The position numbers and the translations under genes are program-made. This document shows positions 34,671 through 47,505 of a stretch of 64,000 nt of DNA, in pieces. Every line of letters starts with the position of its first letter. Position 1 is the first letter of the stretch. Under the pieces are notes generated by a model. That model was not told where the DNA came from. It was given only the letters and a program-made list of their open reading frames with translations, and searched no databases. This stretch comes from Citrus sinensis (taxonomy: Eukaryota; Streptophyta; Magnoliopsida; Sapindales; Rutaceae), in contig NC_068558.1 in assembly GCF_022201045.2 (NCBI RefSeq), positions 46,465,001 to 46,529,000 of the forward strand, written 5' to 3'.

Positions 34671-34675
34671 GCGGG

Positions 34676-34718
<43 letters not shown>

Positions 34719-34743
34719 GCGTGTTCGATCCACGCTCACCGCA
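34671..34743 (+). tRNA. tRNA-Phe (anticodon GAA)
   Basis: A 73-nt intronless gene: acceptor GCGGGGA/TCACCGC with the plant-typical G5-A68 mismatch, D arm with A box TAGCTCAGTTGG, anticodon stem CAGAC-TGAAGAT-GTCTG-like with GAA at the wobble-to-third positions, and T arm GCGTG-TTCGATC-CACGC (B box GTTCGATCC), discriminator A. It reads as the standard plant cytosolic tRNA-Phe. It lies between ATG8 (152 bp from its ATG) and the WDR6 homologue (109 bp from its ATG). Confidence 0.97.
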
Positions 34744-34745
34744 AA

Positions 34746-34757
34746 TTTTTTTTTTTT
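34746..34757 (+). terminator. Pol III terminator of tRNA-Phe
   Basis: Twelve consecutive T on the sense strand begin 2 nt after the discriminator base, a strong RNA polymerase III stop. It prevents read-through into the WDR6 leader. Confidence 0.85.
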
Positions 34758-34852
34758 AAAAAAAATTAAATTTCAAGGTGACATCATGAACTCTCAAGAC
34801 CCGCGCCGTCGTATATTATCAAAAACATAGACTACATGCCGCGAACATCGCC

Positions 34853-37635
34853 ATGGGGAAGAAGGATCTCAGTGAATGGCGCCCAGACGTTGGCCAATAC
34901 CTCGGAGAAATCTCAGCCCTCTGTTTTGTCCATCTCCCTTCTCACCTCTCTTCACTTCCTTTTCTCCTGGCCGGTACTTTTTCTATTCATTTCTCTCTCT
35001 AAATCAAATGTTGGATTTTACGCTTTTTCTTCTCTTATTTGACTTCAAAGATTAATTTATGTTCTTTAAAAAGGTTCTGGTTCGCAAGTGCTGCTCTATG
35101 ACTTGGAAGCGGGAACACTGATAAGACCGTTTCAAGTCTTTCATGGGATTCGTTTACACGGCATCTCTTGTAATTTTATTAATTGCACTGAAGGATCAGT
35201 TTCTACGAGGGTCACGTTTGAAGTGGCCTTATTTGGTGAAAAGAGAGTGAAATTGTTTGAATTAAATTTTGAATTGTCGCCGAATTCTCAATATCAACCA
35301 GAAACATGTGTGAATTTGAGTTTAGTTCAGTCACTGCCGAGGTTAAGTCATTGGGTGTTCGATGTTTGCTTCTTAAAGGTACTCATTGTCTAACATGTAT
35401 ATTTCTTACCTATTTTTGAAGTGCTGCAAGCTATAACGGCTCCCTTTCTATGGGTGCTAGGTCTGCAACGGTAACCGTTCTCTAGCCATAGGATGTAGTG
35501 ACAATTCTATACGTGTGTGGGATATTTCTAACTCTAGTATCATTCTTGAAGTTCATTCTCCAGGTTCGTTTAATTTTAGTTCTACTCCTCAAACTGGCTT
35601 TATTTTATTTTATTTTTTTTAATGCGTGACAATTTCTTTTTGTGATAAAATTTATTTATTCATTTAGCCTTTTTTTTTTTGCCCCTTTGGTTTTAAATGT
35701 AGAGAGGTGCCTTCTGTACTCGATGAAATTATGGGGTGACAATCTTGAAGCTCTCCGAATTGCATCTGGTACCATTTATAATGAGGTGGCTAATCTTCCT
35801 TGTGATTGTTATTCTATATTTCCATTTTATCACTCATAGACACTTCCTTTAAAAACCCAAAAAAAAAAAATTTCCATACAACAAGAATGGCATTGGTATT
35901 AAGCTTTAGAGATTGGAGTTGTTGCTTTCAGTTTGATCATTGAGTTACTAGCTATCTTTGGAATGGTCTACTTTCTGCAGATTATTGTGTGGAAAGTGGA
36001 TTGGGAACATGTTGCTCCTCTTCTTAATAGTCCTGAGGGAAACCATGCTCATGGAAGCAGTTCAGACTTTAAGTGCTTCAAACTTCAGGATCAGCAGCAT
36101 ACAGCAGTGAATTTATTTAGACTTGTTGGACATGAAGGTTCTATATTCAGAATAGAATGGTCGTCCTGTGGATCAAAATTGGTTTCTGTTTCTGATGATC
36201 GTAGGTGAATAAGTTTCCAAGTACTATCATCCTTCTTTTTACTCCTTTCTTGGAGTGATTCGATGCATCATGTGCTTGTTTCACACAGTGCTCGTATCTG
36301 GGAAGTCCGTGCTGAATATTGGAAAGATTCTGATAGCATAGAGGAGGTTGGCAGCTCTGTTCTATATGGTCACAATGCTCGAGTTTGGGACTGCTGTTTA
36401 ACTGATTCTGTAAGTCTTGTAATTTTCAGTACACTTATGTGGTGTTCTTTTCTGGTGTTCACAATGATCTGAAGTTCTGATCCAATTATATTCTTTAAAA
36501 TGGTTTAAATCCTTTCTATATGTGCACCACTGTTTGGTTTGTCACCTTTTTCATTAGCTTATGATGGATTTATATTGGTGTGCTTGGTGGTTATGTTTTT
36601 AGATGGTTAATTCTCCATGCCTAATGGCCAGATGGGCTTTTATGAGGTAGATAAATAATTGAAAATAACATTAGATAATGCATAGCAGACAAGTTGCATG
36701 AAAATAGTGTGGCAAAGGAATAAACATGCTTACTATTGGGAACAAGTTATTACAAGTATATGCAGCATTCACCAGTCTCTTTGTTCTAAGCTCTATTCGA
36801 TGGCAGTGTCTTTTTTTTTGTTTTTAAATGCTTGAGATTTTTTGTCGATTTAAAAAAAAAAAATATTCCATGTCTGTGGAATGACTTTCCATTAGAAAAT
36901 TAAGTATAGCTGAAAATGTTTCCTTTCACTCCGTCATGGAATTATTTAATTGGAAGTGTTTATCTTCTTTTGGCTTAATAAATATGGACTTATGTTATGA
37001 ACTATAAGATCTTTTGTCGCCTGTATCAATTCTAGGTAACTTTAGAGACCATGCAATTTGTTGATGGTTGTCTTTTCTTTATGTTCCGGCTGGTTCTTGT
37101 TGGAGATATGCTGCGAATGCTCTACTCTTATGTGCTATTGGTATAGATCCATTTGTGGTTGTCATCATCTCGTCTTTTTCTTGAATTTCAAATAAGATTT
37201 TGGAACTAATGTTTAAAGTTGAGTTTTCCTCTTTTTATTCAGATATGAACTTTAGGATATGTTGCTGAGTTCTCTTGCATACTTTTCAGTTCATTATCAC
37301 CGCTGGCGAGGATTGTACATGTCGTGTGTGGGGATCAGATGGTAAACAGCTTAAGATGATTAAGGAGCACATGTAAGTTGCTGATATGTTTTCTTAATTT
37401 TTGTTTTTGAGATTTAATGGGTGTTTACAGCTTAGTTTTCGTGATGTATGACCTTAAAACCATAAGTTTGATGTATACATTTATTACATCTTTGGACCAT
37501 GTAGTCCGGGTGCTGGATAGAAGTATCTCAGGAAGAACTATATGGGTGTCTACCAGATTCTGACTCTCCTTAGACTACCTAGAGCATGACCTACTTGTAG
37601 GCCCCTATGCTCTATAACAGTTTTTTAATTTTTTA

Positions 37636-37681
<46 letters not shown>

Positions 37682-40600
37682 CTATTGGTAATTTAAAATC
37701 TTCTAGTTGCCATGAGGATGATAAAGTCAACATGAAAACGGAAGGGAACATAATACACTGAGTGGTACCATGATGGAATTTTGGTTCTTTTGCTGTACCC
37801 TAAGATCCTTTATGGAGTGCATCATGGAGTTCAAGCATTTTGACATATACTGTCTTCACAATAACTCTATGATTTTGGTTTCAATTTTCTCTTGTTGCTG
37901 GTGCTTCAGATAATGTAGCGTATCTGCATATGTGCTTTCTTTGCTCTATATGGACTGGTTTCCTGGCAAGTAAAATAGGAACTTTTCTTGAGCTTCTTCT
38001 TCTAGTCAGTGGTTGTAAGTACTTAGGACTTTGCCAGCCTCTGTGACTCGTGACTACCTGTTTAACCAACAAGTATAAAGGGGGCTAGTCTTCATCTAAC
38101 TTGTAATTTAGTATCCATGTCATGATAGAATAGATGGAAGACATTTACAGCTTTGTTGTTGCACAGAGGAAGAGGCATATGGCGATGTTTGTATGATTCA
38201 TTATCTTCTCTTCTTGTTACTGCTGGGTTTGATTCTGCAATCAAAGTGCATCAGTTCCAAGCTTTTTTGCCTGGAAGCTTGGAGTCACATCCTGAAGCAA
38301 AAGAGTTTAATGGGAGAACTGAAATATTCAGCATAAAAATCCCAAATTTCTCAGAGCAGATTCGGCTTACAGACAGGTAAACCTGTGTTTTATTATTGGA
38401 AATCTCAGACGTTGACTCCTACATCACTAATTACCCATATATTCTATTTTCCATGCCTCAAGCCAAAGATATAGATGGTGTGGACTTCTCAACTTGTTGT
38501 ATTGTTTGGACATCTTCAATGTGTGAACAAACAAGTTGGAAATTCACAAACTTTCATGCTCCTCGATGCCTCATCCCTTCATGTCTACTTGGTATTTTAT
38601 AGTGTTCTAATCTTTGTGTATAATCTGTGCACTGTTGACTTTGTGGTTGCAGCAAAAGTGAATATGTGCGTTGTTTGCATTTGACTTCTGAAGATACCCT
38701 TTATATTGCCACAAACCATGGTTATCTGTACCATACCAAGTTATGTGACATGGATAGTGTGAACTGGAATAAAATTCTGCAAGTTAGTGAAGGGATGCCA
38801 ATTATTTGTATGGATCTGTTGTCAAATGAGCCTAAGTATCCCTGTGGAATTGATGATTGGGTTGCTCTTGGAGACGGTAAAGGAAATATGACAATTGTTA
38901 GAGTAGTTGGTGATGTTCATACTCCTCAATTGAGCTTCACCTTTACTTGGTCGGCTGGCATTGAGAGACAGCTATTGGGAACCTACTGGTGCAAGTCACT
39001 GGGACATAGGTATTAATTATTTCTTCACCTTATCAAGATAACAAATTAAGGTTTTCTGGTTAGTATGAATAGGTGGGATAGCTTTGAATGTGTTGCCCCA
39101 TTAATTACTAAGTTCCAATGTTAAACTGATCATTTGATCAATCAATTGCCTCTTTGCTTTTATTTCTTTTGATGGGTCAAAAGAACATTTAGGTTGTGGT
39201 GTTGTTCAATTAGTTTCTAAGTGACAATTCCATGCCATGCTGTAAGTCCTGCCTGTTCTTAAATGAGAGATATCTGAATCTTCTTGCTTCCTTTTAGATA
39301 AGTTCAAGGTATTAACAAGACACTAGTTCATGTACTGTAGGTTTATCTTCACTGCAGATCCTAAAGGAAGGTTGAAGCTTTGGCAGTTATGTGATCCTTT
39401 CTCATCTGTTTGTTATGAATCTTCAAAGACTAACAATGTCTTTCTGGTTGCGGAATTTTCTTCCTGTTTTGGGGCACGAATAATGTGTTTGGATGCGTCC
39501 TTTGAGGATGAGGTATCTATTTGTCTCATTTCTTTCTCTGATTTCATTTGCATTAGGTACAAGATAGGAATTGTAACTCAAATACTTAAATGAATAACAC
39601 TGTTCCTGATTGTTCAGTTGTACATACATGCAATTGATGCATTTCTCTTTCTCAAAGAGAATTTTGTTTACTGGTTAAGAGTATTTGAATATGTGCAGGT
39701 GCTGTTTTGTGGAGATTTACGTGGGAATCTGGTTTTGTTCCCTTTGCTGAGGGACCTCTTGAACGACAAATCTGTTGCTTTACATGTGGAAGTATCTCCA
39801 CTAAATTATTTTAAAGGAGCTCATGGCATATCTACTGTTTCTACTCTTTCAGTTGCTAAATTGAGATCCAATCAAACTGAAATACGCTCGGTATGACCCA
39901 AAATCAACCTTTCAGATATGCAAACGAATCAATCACAAATGTTGCTGTTAAGTATTTTTCTTAAGAAGGAAAACTATTGTAATACTTCCCAATTATTGTT
40001 ATTTGTTTTATCAATTAGAGACATGGAAAAAGAATGTCATCAAGAAAGTAGTACAAAAATCAGCATAATTAAAAGAAATAACCCATGGGATGGTTGATTA
40101 GTATGACTCCATTTCCAATCAAGTGGTCATGGGTTCAAATCTCTCTGGGACTGACTGCCTAGATAATCTATCCCATCAAGTTCCCAACAACCAATTGATA
40201 TTTTCAAACCCAGATAACAAGCTGAGGAATTTATTAGTTACCAATATAGAAGGGGTTAAAGAAACGTAAAGAACATAACTAAAAAGATGTGAGAAGAGTG
40301 TCACACAGATGTCATTTCTTTGACTGGCAGCATCCGGCATTTTTTTAAGGAATTGACAATCCACTATCTGGGAAATGTGTGCATGCCTGCATTTTTGCGT
40401 ACTTCCTGATATGAATATGTGATTGAGAATTTCCATATGTCTTTTTCTTTACTTTTCCTTTTCAGACTGGGGGAGACGGTTGCATATGCTATTTGGAATA
40501 TGACAAGGATCGTGAAAGTCTAGAATTTATTGGGATGAAGCAAGTGAAAGAATTGAGTTTGATTCAATCTGTCTCTGCTGAAAACAATTCCATTGATTTG

Positions 40601-43600
40601 GCAAGTTGCAACTACGCAGCTGGTTTTGCATCAACAGATTTCATAATATGGAACTTAATAACTGAGGCAAAGGTAAATTCCTCAGTCCCTCTGCTGAATA
40701 GAAAAAAGAAAAAAAAATCAGCTTTGCTATTGTCCTGTTGCAGTACTTTTGATGCCTTAGGGTGGATGTTGAGGTAGGTTGTGCAAATTCCATGTGGTGG
40801 ATGGCGGCGCCCTCATTCTTACTTTCTTGGTGATGTACCAGAGATAAAGAACTGTTTTGCATATGTCAAGGTGAGTTTACTTACCCTAGTTCAAACATTT
40901 CTTTGGTGTGAAGTCAGGAAATCAAGTATTACAAGATAACAATTGTTGATTCACTTGCATGGCAACTGCACGCTTAGAAGTGGGAACTATAAAATAGTTA
41001 GTAATGTTAGCTACCAAAGACACTACAAATTGATTTTGTACAACATGTCACAGTTAGAACATCATCATATGCATAATGAGAGAATATATAATTAGGGATT
41101 ATCCAATGAAATTGAATTTGGGTCTATTTGTTGCCAGATAGGCACAGTGGGGTAAATCTGCTTTAAACATTGGTAAAGTCAAACAAAAATGTATTGACTG
41201 TGGTTCTAGCTGAATCTTTTCATTCATGTCCGACAGTTCCATTTTAATCAGATATTGTAACATCTGTATGGTGTTTCCTGCGGCAGTATTTGGAGAAATT
41301 TCTTGGTTATCCTCCTTGCTTTTGCCCCACTTACTGTAGTAGGGTTTAATGATATATTTGTTGCTAACATGTCTATCCTTATTTAAACCGTGCCTCCATC
41401 TGCCCTTTTTTTCCTACTTTCTTGAGAACGAATGGTGACAATGTTCTACACTTTGGACTACAGGCAAATCAGCTTTGGCGATTGAGAGACTTATGTAGTT
41501 TAATATGGTGGATTCTTCATCAGGACCTACATAATATGAAACTATATAAACATTTTCTGTGTTCTCTCTTCAATATTCTTATGATCTTATGTCCTTTTCC
41601 TTATGAAACTATAGACTCTGACATTTTCTGTGTTTTTTTCTCTTCAATATTCTTATGATCTTTGGTGCTTTCATTTTTTTTTTTTTTCAAAAGAATTTTA
41701 CAAGGTAGCATGGATTTGCATTGAACTTCTTACGACCAACATATCGGGCTCTTCATCATATTCTAATGTTTTAAATATTAACCCATGATATTTCAATGGT
41801 CCTTTAACCCAATCTTACTGTATCTAAGCTACAATTCTGTCAAAATTGGCCTTGAAATGACCCTGTGGCTATTTTTCCTGTATGGATTCATCTGTCATCT
41901 TTCAGTGCACTTCTTATGGTTCTCTCGTTTTCATTTTTGTTTCCTACCCCTCATTCAATCTTCTTTTTAAGGATGAAGTTATCCATATTCATAGACACTG
42001 GATATCAAATGGTGAGAGGAAGATGTTCCCAAAGAATTTGCATATGCAATTTCACGGTAGAGAAATACACACCTTATGCTTTGTGTCTGAAAATTTTCAA
42101 GTTGGAGCAAACGTGAAGAAGAGTGCTTTGAATAAATCGAGTTGGATTGCAACTGGATGTGAAGATGGGACTGTGAGGTTGACAAGGTATGCTGTTTACT
42201 ATTTTCCACCAGAAATCTGACATAAAATGGATGTGCTTAACTTTTTGATGTTTTAACATCACCCGAGTTTTAACTCCCCACTTACCAGCTCTCTTTTTTT
42301 ATTACATTATTTTTTTTACAGCTGTAGTGATCTGGAAGTTTAACATAGTTACCTATTTTTCTACTTAGGTATTCTCCTGGATTTGAGAATTGGTCCTCAT
42401 CAAAACTGCTTGGGGAGCATGTTGGTGGGTCAGCTGTGAGGTCTATATGTTTTGTCTCAGAAATAAACCAAATTTCTGCAGTTGTGGACAACGTATCTGA
42501 AGAGATAAATAGACAAAATGGTGTTGCAGAGGACAAAGAGAATCCATTCTTGTTGATATCAGTTGGAGCAAAGCGGGTCCTAACTTCGTGGCTGCTGAGA
42601 CACAGGGGGATAGACGAGATGGAAGAAACAACTGTTGAAAGTAAATATAATAGAAATGGAAATGACCTGGAACTCTCATTGGGAGCATCCTCATCATTGT
42701 CATTCCAATGGCTTTCCACTGACATGCCAACCAAGAATTCCAGCACTCATGGGAAAAAGAAAGACATGAAGAAAGTGGATCACATTACCAGAAACATTGC
42801 TAGTATGAACGCTAATGCAAAGACTGGATCGATTTCTTCAGAAAGCAGGGAGAGAGAGGCAAAAGCTTTCCTTGGAGATAAATATGAAGATGACTGGAGA
42901 TACCTGGCTGTCACTGCATTTCTTGTTAAATGTCCTGGTTCCAGGTCAGACAAACTTCATTTTGTGCTGCCGATTTGATATGTTCTATACTGTACCTAAA
43001 TCCTGGTATGTGAAAAGTTTCTCTTATGTGTCTCCTGTCAGGTTAACTGTGTGTTTTGTTGTTGTTGCCTGTTCGGATGCCACACTTGCCTTACGGGCAC
43101 TCATTTTACCGCTTCGGTTATGGTAGGCTCTCGGAATTTAATTTACTTAGGATTTTCGATAAGTCTGCAGTCATTCACTCCCTGTCATGCTTAGTGTTAA
43201 CTTTTTCTTCTTACCTCATCCCAGGTTTGAAGTTGCTATGTTGGTTCCCCTGTCATCACCAGTGTTAGCATTGCAGCATGTCATCATGCCTATACATCTT
43301 CCTTCTAAGGGTTAGTTGATCATTAAAAATCTTTAGTTGTGTTAAAAATAGTGCCAGTATAGTATTTTATCCTTAAAAGACTCTTTAAATATGAAAATTT
43401 TCTTCCAGCAATGACTGCCCTTCTGGTATATATTTGTCATTTTTTCGTATATTTTTAAAATCATATTTGTTATGAGTGACACACATATGGTGCTTCAGAA
43501 ATCTTGCAATTTGATTGTCTTGAGGTTGCCTTCTCCTAAATTCCTAATTGGTTTTAGCCAGCAACACGTAATTTGTTAACCCTTGTCTAATTAGTAGTAT

Positions 43601-45596
43601 CTTTGGATGACCTGCAAGTCTTTGTCTCATCTGCACTCCTGAACATTCAAAAATTATAAATTCAGATATTAAGAGATTTCTGAGTAGGCTTCTTTCTCAT
43701 GAGGGGTATGCTTCCCCTTGTGAAACTAAGTGCAATTTTATTTCTCCATTATCTTGATTTTTCTTTCAAGGGTGGCTATTTGCTGGGACTTCAGTAGTAT
43801 AATCTGGACTGAATGGGCTCTTTATGGGTGCTATTTTTTGGTGTTGCTATTATGAAACTAAATCTTAGGGCAAGTGATTGTGGATTTAGTATATAATTGA
43901 AGCCTTTTATGTACTCGTACCACATTTTGGCATTTCAATGTCTTTCGTTTCTTGCGTTGGGTCATTAAATGTTATAAACTACTCTTACAGAGAATGTTCA
44001 AATTGGATCCTCATATTTTGTCATTAGTGGAGCCACTGATGGAAGCATTGCCTTTTGGGACGTGACTGGGCATGTTGAAACTTTTGTGCAGCAAGTGTCT
44101 ACTCTTCATATTGAGAACTTCATAGACTGTCAGAAACGGCCACGTACAGGAAGAGGAAGCCAGGGTGGACGATGGTGGAGAAATTTAAGGCATACCAGGC
44201 CTAATAAAGAAAGTGGCAGCAGTATAGTTAGTGTGCGAACTGAAGGGGGAGTACAAAATCATGATGCATGTGGAGTGTCTGCGAAGGTAAATGATACGGA
44301 AAACTGCACTGTTGAAGATGGACAAATTGCTTCTTGTGAGCCAGAACTAAATGCAGTCAATTCAACTTCTGAGACTTCTGAAATTCGGCCAATACATATT
44401 TTGAATAATGCTCATCAATCTGGTGTTAATTGCCTTCATGTTTCAAAGATAAAGAACTGTTGGAGTACTGAATGTGGTTTCCATTTCTATGTTGTAAGTG
44501 GGGGCGATGATCAAGCAATTCATTGTCTAAGAGTTGATTTATCGTTACTATCAAGAGGTCCGGATTCTGAGATTATAGCAGCAGATGTCATAAATTCAAA
44601 CTCTGAATCTGAAGATGTGAAGAGTTTAATTTATTATGGGCAGGAGCAGAACCAAAATTATAGAATCAGATTTTACAATTATTTCAGAGCCACCTCTGCT
44701 CACAGCTCTGCCATAAAAGGTGAAAATAACTTAATCTCGTGATCCAATCATTTATCTTTTGACTGGTCTAGTGTTCTTGCTTTTCATGGTTGAAAAAAAA
44801 TGACGGTACTAGCTTTATTATGTTTCTCCTGCAGTTTCTTTACCATCTATTGCTAAAATCTTTCCAGTAGAGGTTTTGGTTTTCTCATAATCTCATAATC
44901 ATGTCTTACTGAAATTCCTTCTTCCTTTCCCTTGTGTGTGTTGCTGGTATTTTATTTGATACCTTTGTGACTCATTTACTCGATATACTGATTATTCCTA
45001 TCAAACATTATGTAATATGAATGATCATCTTATAAATAATCTTTTCTGTATAATCTTCTAGTTAGGATTGTATTCCTTTCAAATGACATGCTGCCCTGGA
45101 AGAACAAATATACAGGCCTTTTAATAATGTTTGAGCAAGGTCCTTTTTCTTTTGGGGGGTTTAAAGCAAGGTCTTTCATGCTAATATTTTTTTTGCTTTT
45201 GATGAATTACAAATGGGTTTCTGTACATGAAGGCATTTGGACGGATGGCACCTGGGTGTTTTCTACTGGACTTGATCAGCGTATCCGTTTCTGGCTCCTA
45301 GAGGAACACAGTATTCTAAGTCAGCATGCTCATTTAGTTGTCAGTGTGCCAGAGCCAGAAGCATTGAGTGCCAGAGCCTGTGGCAGGTGAGTGAAGCATC
45401 ATTATACTTGACTACAAATCCAGGAAAGTCCCATGTGACAAAATCATAAACATATGATTCTGAATTTTGTTTCCACGCTCTTTTTGTGTGTATCCTTTAT
45501 TCCTTGTGCAGGAACCACTATGAAATTGCTGTAGCTGGAAGAGGTATGCAAATGGTTGAGTTCCACGCATCGACTGACATTGATGAGGAACAATAA
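34853..45596 (+). CDS. WDR6: WDR6/Trm734 homologue, WD40-repeat tRNA-modification cofactor
   Basis: Twenty exons were traced: 34853-34973, 35074-35378, 35461-35563, 35703-35785, 35981-36204, 36289-36409, 37290-37372, 38167-38376, 38653-39009, 39341-39512, 39699-39890, 40466-40672, 40778-40870, 41972-42186, 42369-42944, 43042-43122, 43225-43310, 43991-44719, 45233-45386, 45512-45596. The sum is 4,197 nt, i.e. 1,398 residues, in phase throughout. It starts MGKKDLSEWRPDVGQYLGEI. WD-type blades include LAIGCSDNSIRVWDIS, GHEGSIFRIEWSSCGSKLVS, GHNARVWDCCLTDS, ITAGEDCTCRVWG, ATGCEDGTVRLTR, ISGATDGSIAFWDVTG and STGLDQRIRFWLL. The family (human WDR6, yeast Trm734/Rtt10, Arabidopsis At4g01860) partners the FTSJ1/Trm7 methylase to modify position 34 of tRNA-Phe. 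Very short blades and large insertions are usual. Confidence 0.9.
37647..37679 (+). repeat. 33-nt poly-G run in WDR6 intron 7
   Basis: An uninterrupted G33 follows a T-run inside the intron between exons 7 and 8. Such a run is exceptional in AT-rich plant DNA. It is prone to G-quadruplex formation and to sequencing or assembly error, so its length is uncertain. Confidence 0.8.
40073..40210 (+). mobile_element. Probable SINE fragment in WDR6 intron 11
   Basis: GGTTGATTAGTATGACTCC (A-box-like) is followed about 35 bp later by GGTTCAAATCT, a textbook B box. Together they make a tRNA-like head of a different type from the SINE at 1792. No target duplication was fixed. Limits are approximate. Confidence 0.35.
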
Positions 45597-47038
45597 AAAG
45601 TGGTCTTTGGTGATTGTGATTTTGATCCATGTTCGAGCATCCAAGAAGAAATTCAATTTATTCGGCATAACCAGGTGTACAATTGCTGCTTTAAACTCTT
45701 TCACATGATGCTCAAGGGGAATGTCATCATCATCGGCAGTACGACATTAGAAAGAGTCACAGATAGGATCCATGTCTGTTAACGCATGTTGGTCAACCAA
45801 TTTTTTAGTTCTGGGGTTGACTCAGCCTGATTAACAGTTTCTTTCTTGTTTCCTGTTACGCGAGGGTTGGTGTTGTCAATAAAAAGATGCAGTCGCAAGT
45901 AAAGATTATCCAACAGTTTCTTCTCCCCCCCCCCCCCCCCCCCCCCCCGGGGGCGTTTTTTCCTGATTATAAGAATATCCAACGGTTAGGACTTGGGCGG
46001 GCTTATGCTGCTATCGATCTGCGGCCACCCCTCCAAAGTCTTTGTCAAACCGATCTTCTAAGTATACGGCAACCAAATTATATGAAAACAAAATATTTCT
46101 AATCACAGCCACCTTAGTTCCAGAAATAACACTTTTTCTAGCAAACACTAAGAATTGTTGTTTCCTTATTAAATTATATCATCAGCTTTTCAGTTTTTAT
46201 TTATAAGTTGCAAATCTTTGTGTATTATCCTCAGCCTGCGGTCCTGATGAAGGTAAAAGAAGCTCACGAACAGTTCCCCAATGATGATGCATCTTGCGTG
46301 CCAATCTAGAAGAAATTCGCTTCTTGTAGGACCTGGGAAATTAACATTCAAAGCTCAAGTCACAACCGTGTTTAAGTTCTCTAAGGTAAAGATGATAACC
46401 ATTAATTTATGACTAGACAAATCTCAATTGATTGATGAAAGTAAAGCCAATTGTTTGTAGCGGCTAAAACCCATTCAAATACATTATAAAAACCCAAAAT
46501 TCATAGAAAGTTTCGAGAAATAAAAATCTCTAAATGCAAACATCTTTGTCTTGTCTTAAAAAACCATAGTCTTTTATAAATGAAGGAAGAAAACTCGATG
46601 AGGCTTGCGATAGGGAGCTCCCTGATGCATACGCATAAAGGCATCCATATCGACTTGCGCTCTTTTCTTACATGAAGCGGTATGATAGTCTCAATTATTT
46701 GACCTTTAAAATCCAAAGGGGATGATAGAGGAGAAAGAATAATGGTTATGGTCTGCAGGGTGTATGAAAATGTATGTTAAAATATGTAATTTAATAAAGG
46801 ATAAAATGGTAAATATAAGACAGTTTTCTTAAGAATTTATTTCAGAGGGGTGGGGAAAGCTCTACTCTTCTGGTATTTCCAAAAAAGAAAATGGTGAGCT
46901 AGGTGTACTTGTGAAAATGGCCCAAAGATTGCACTTTAAAGGTACGTTTGTTACGGAGGATCTATGATTGATTATGTATAATATTGTTTTGCAATAGTCC
47001 AATCCTATGCTTTTTATCCCACTACTAACACACCCTAA
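45597..47038. other. Intergenic, 3' end of WDR6 and a C24G5 run
   Basis: The WDR6 3' UTR presumably occupies the first few hundred bases. A run of 24 C then 5 G lies at 45925-45953. The short open frames here are disrupted or driven by the homopolymer. No gene is supported. Confidence 0.5.
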
Positions 47039-47505
47039 GGCCTCGTTTGGTATACCAGATTGGATTGGATTAGATTAGATTGGATAAGATAGGATTAGAT
47101 TAGATAATACTGAATTATATATAATACTATGTTGTGTTTGGTGCAATATTGGATTAGACTATAAATAATCATGTTTTATATTATAATATTATAATTTACA
47201 AGTTATTATTATTAGTATAATTTATTATTTACATTATTAAAATCAATATTTTTTATTACATTTATCACATATTACTATAATTTTAACATTTATAAATTAT
47301 TATGTTTAATTGAGTTATCAATATAATCCAATACTAACTAATCCCATAGCTCCCCTTGGGATAATTTCCTTTACAAAATTTAGATTAGTTTATGGGCCCA
47401 GGATAACTAAATTCCAATATACTTGATAGCACCAAACATGAGACAAGGATAAAATTTAAAAAAAGAGTCTAATCCCCTCTTTTAATCCAGCAACCAAACG
47501 AGGCC
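47039..47505. mobile_element. Tourist-like MITE, 467 bp
   Basis: Perfect inverted ends GGCCTCGTTTGG...CCAAACGAGGCC are bounded by TAA on both sides, the 3-bp PIF/Harbinger target. The core is AT-rich with repeated GGATTAGATTAGATT-like text near the ends. Non-coding. Confidence 0.85.

Noticed and set aside
34425-34739. Minus-strand frame of 104 codons overlapping tRNA-Phe and the ATG8 leader
   Set aside because: It reads antisense through the tRNA and the first ATG8 exon and has no family features.
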